Shown here piece by piece: positions 63,163 to 64,000 of a stretch of DNA of 64,000 nucleotides. Position 1 is the first letter of the stretch; every line of letters starts with the position of its first letter. The notes below the pieces were generated by a model. The model was not told the DNA's origin, ran no database searches, and worked only from the letters and a program-made list of their open reading frames with translations. The DNA comes from Deltaproteobacteria bacterium ADurb.Bin151 (GTDB taxonomy: Bacteria; Desulfobacterota; Syntrophia; Syntrophales; Smithellaceae), in contig MWDG01000007.1 of assembly GCA_002070455.1 (NCBI GenBank), positions 1 through 64,000 on the forward strand, read 5' to 3'. Position numbers and translations under genes: made by a program.

Positions 63163-64000
63163 ATGAAGAAGATTTCTATCGGTCTGATTGGTTTTGGGAA
63201 TATCGGAACAGGGGTTGTAAAGCTCCTGCAACAAAACGAGAAACTTATTTCAGGGAAACTGGGCGCGAAACTGGTTTTAAAGAAGATTGCCGATGTGAAT
63301 ATCAGCGCATCCCGCGGCGTTAAAATCTCCAAAAAGATCCTGACCACCAACGCGCGTGATATTATCAATGATCCCGAAATTTCCATCGTGATTGAGCTGA
63401 TGGGTGGCTATGAACCGGCCAGGACCTTCGTGCTGGAGGCCATTAAGAAAGGCAAGCATGTCGTTACCGCCAATAAGGCAATGCTGGCAACTTATGGCAA
63501 TCAGATATTCCCGGCGGCCCAGAAAAAAAATGTCGATGTCGGTTTTGAAGCAAGCGTGGGAGGTACAATTCCTATCATCAAAACACTTAAGGAAGCCCTG
63601 GTTGCCAACCATATCAATTCCATTATAGGCATCATGAACGGGACGTGTAATTTCATTCTGACCAAGATGACTGACGAGGGTAAACCCTTTGACGCCGTTC
63701 TGAAGGAAGCGCAGCAACTTGGATTTGCCGAAGCGGATCCTACATTTGACATCGAAGGAATCGACACCTCGCATAAGATGGCTATCATCCTTTCACTGGC
63801 CTACGGCAAAAAAGTCAAACTCCAGGATATTTATGTTGAGGGTATTACCAAAATCAGCAGCCAGGACATTGCGTTTGCGAAAGAACTGGGATACCGGATC
63901 AAGCTTCTGGCAATCGGGATGCTCAAAGGCAATGCCGTGGAAGCCAGAATCCACCCGACAATGATTTCTTCCGGACATCTGCTGGCAAATGTAAACCGAA
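63163..64000 (+). CDS. hom: Homoserine dehydrogenase, 3' end beyond the window
   Basis: The first 279 residues are visible, with a GAGGGGATTATC ribosome site. NAD(P) loop IGLIGFGNIGTGVVKLL, HVVTANKAMLA with the catalytic Lys, GFEASVGGTIPIIKTL, and IIGIMNGTCNFILTKM are all present. It reduces aspartate semialdehyde to homoserine for Thr and Met. The C-terminal ACT domain, if present, is outside. No upstream aspartokinase is visible. Confidence 0.96.
   Translation, partial: MKKISIGLIGFGNIGTGVVKLLQQNEKLISGKLGAKLVLKKIADVNISASRGVKISKKILTTNARDIINDPEISIVIELMGGYEPARTFVLEAIKKGKHVVTANKAMLATYGNQIFPAAQKKNVDVGFEASVGGTIPIIKTLKEALVANHINSIIGIMNGTCNFILTKMTDEGKPFDAVLKEAQQLGFAEADPTFDIEGIDTSHKMAIILSLAYGKKVKLQDIYVEGITKISSQDIAFAKELGYRIKLLAIGMLKGNAVEARIHPTMISSGHLLANVNR

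Noticed and set aside
1-64000. CRISPR array, transposase, prophage or integrative element
   Set aside because: No regularly spaced repeats, no transposase, integrase or phage structural gene. Genes next to the tRNAs show no att duplication in the window.

Overview
The window looks like chromosomal DNA of an anaerobic Gram-negative bacterium. A syntrophic, Deltaproteobacteria-like lineage (Syntrophales/Desulfobacterota) fits best. This is inferred from gene content, not from a marker search: a selenocysteine-containing formate dehydrogenase, a tungstate ABC transporter, an ADP-forming acyl-CoA synthetase, AMP-forming acyl-CoA ligases next to a LIV-type transporter, many lipoproteins and outer-membrane proteins, and moderate GC by eye. 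Genes are densely packed, often in overlapping (ATGA) operons, and sigma70-type promoters (TTGACA-17-TATAAT-like) are easy to see. There is no CRISPR array, no transposase and no prophage.

Layout. 0-0.4 kb: the end of a tRNA-Arg, a small inverted-repeat-bounded interspersed element, and tRNA-Lys with its terminator. 0.5-8.1 kb: cell-envelope and orphan genes (amidohydrolase lipoprotein, Rap1a-like small protein, L7/L12-like small protein, acetolactate decarboxylase, VanZ-like protein, patatin-like lipoprotein, two unknown membrane/exported proteins). 8.2-11.1 kb: one formate dehydrogenase gene read through an in-frame UGA (Sec357), with a SECIS-like hairpin and a near-consensus promoter. 11.3-17.5 kb: a second Rap1a-like protein, ADP-forming acyl-CoA synthetase, alpha/beta-hydrolase lipoprotein, and a zinc-ribbon/trypsin-like membrane protease. 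17.6-22.3 kb: an orphan biotinyl domain and a four-gene TolC-MacA-ATPase-permease efflux operon (minus strand). 22.7-28.9 kb: a porin-like protein divergent from a tungstate locus (HTH-PBP regulator, two TupA-like binding proteins, TupB, TupC). 28.9-31 kb: a hotdog thioesterase that appears to start at ATT, and an OmpA-family lipoprotein. 31.3-37.9 kb: phosphomannomutase, HAD, Nudix and YheT-like hydrolase operon behind tRNA-Met, then a FG-GAP protein and a hemolysin-III protein. 38-48 kb: citrate synthase, then a LIV-type ABC transporter operon containing two AMP-forming ligases, preceded by a Phe-rich leader ORF and an intrinsic terminator. 48-64 kb: housekeeping genes (recJ, rpmB, phosphofructokinase, purN, purM, recG, GT2 and GT39 glycosyltransferases, panE, and hom running off the end).

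How the parts may work together. Formate dehydrogenase needs a W/Mo-pterin cofactor, and the tungstate uptake genes about 13 kb away could supply the metal. The regulator beside them carries a periplasmic-binding-protein-like domain and is a candidate cytoplasmic oxyanion sensor. The LIV-type operon pairs uptake with CoA activation, as expected for a transporter of an organic acid (aromatic, branched or fatty) rather than of an amino acid alone. Its leader suggests control by transcription attenuation.

Most interesting items: the UGA-interrupted formate dehydrogenase, the HTH-PBP/dual-TupA tungstate locus, the attenuator-like leader of the transporter-ligase operon, and the ATT-initiated thioesterase.
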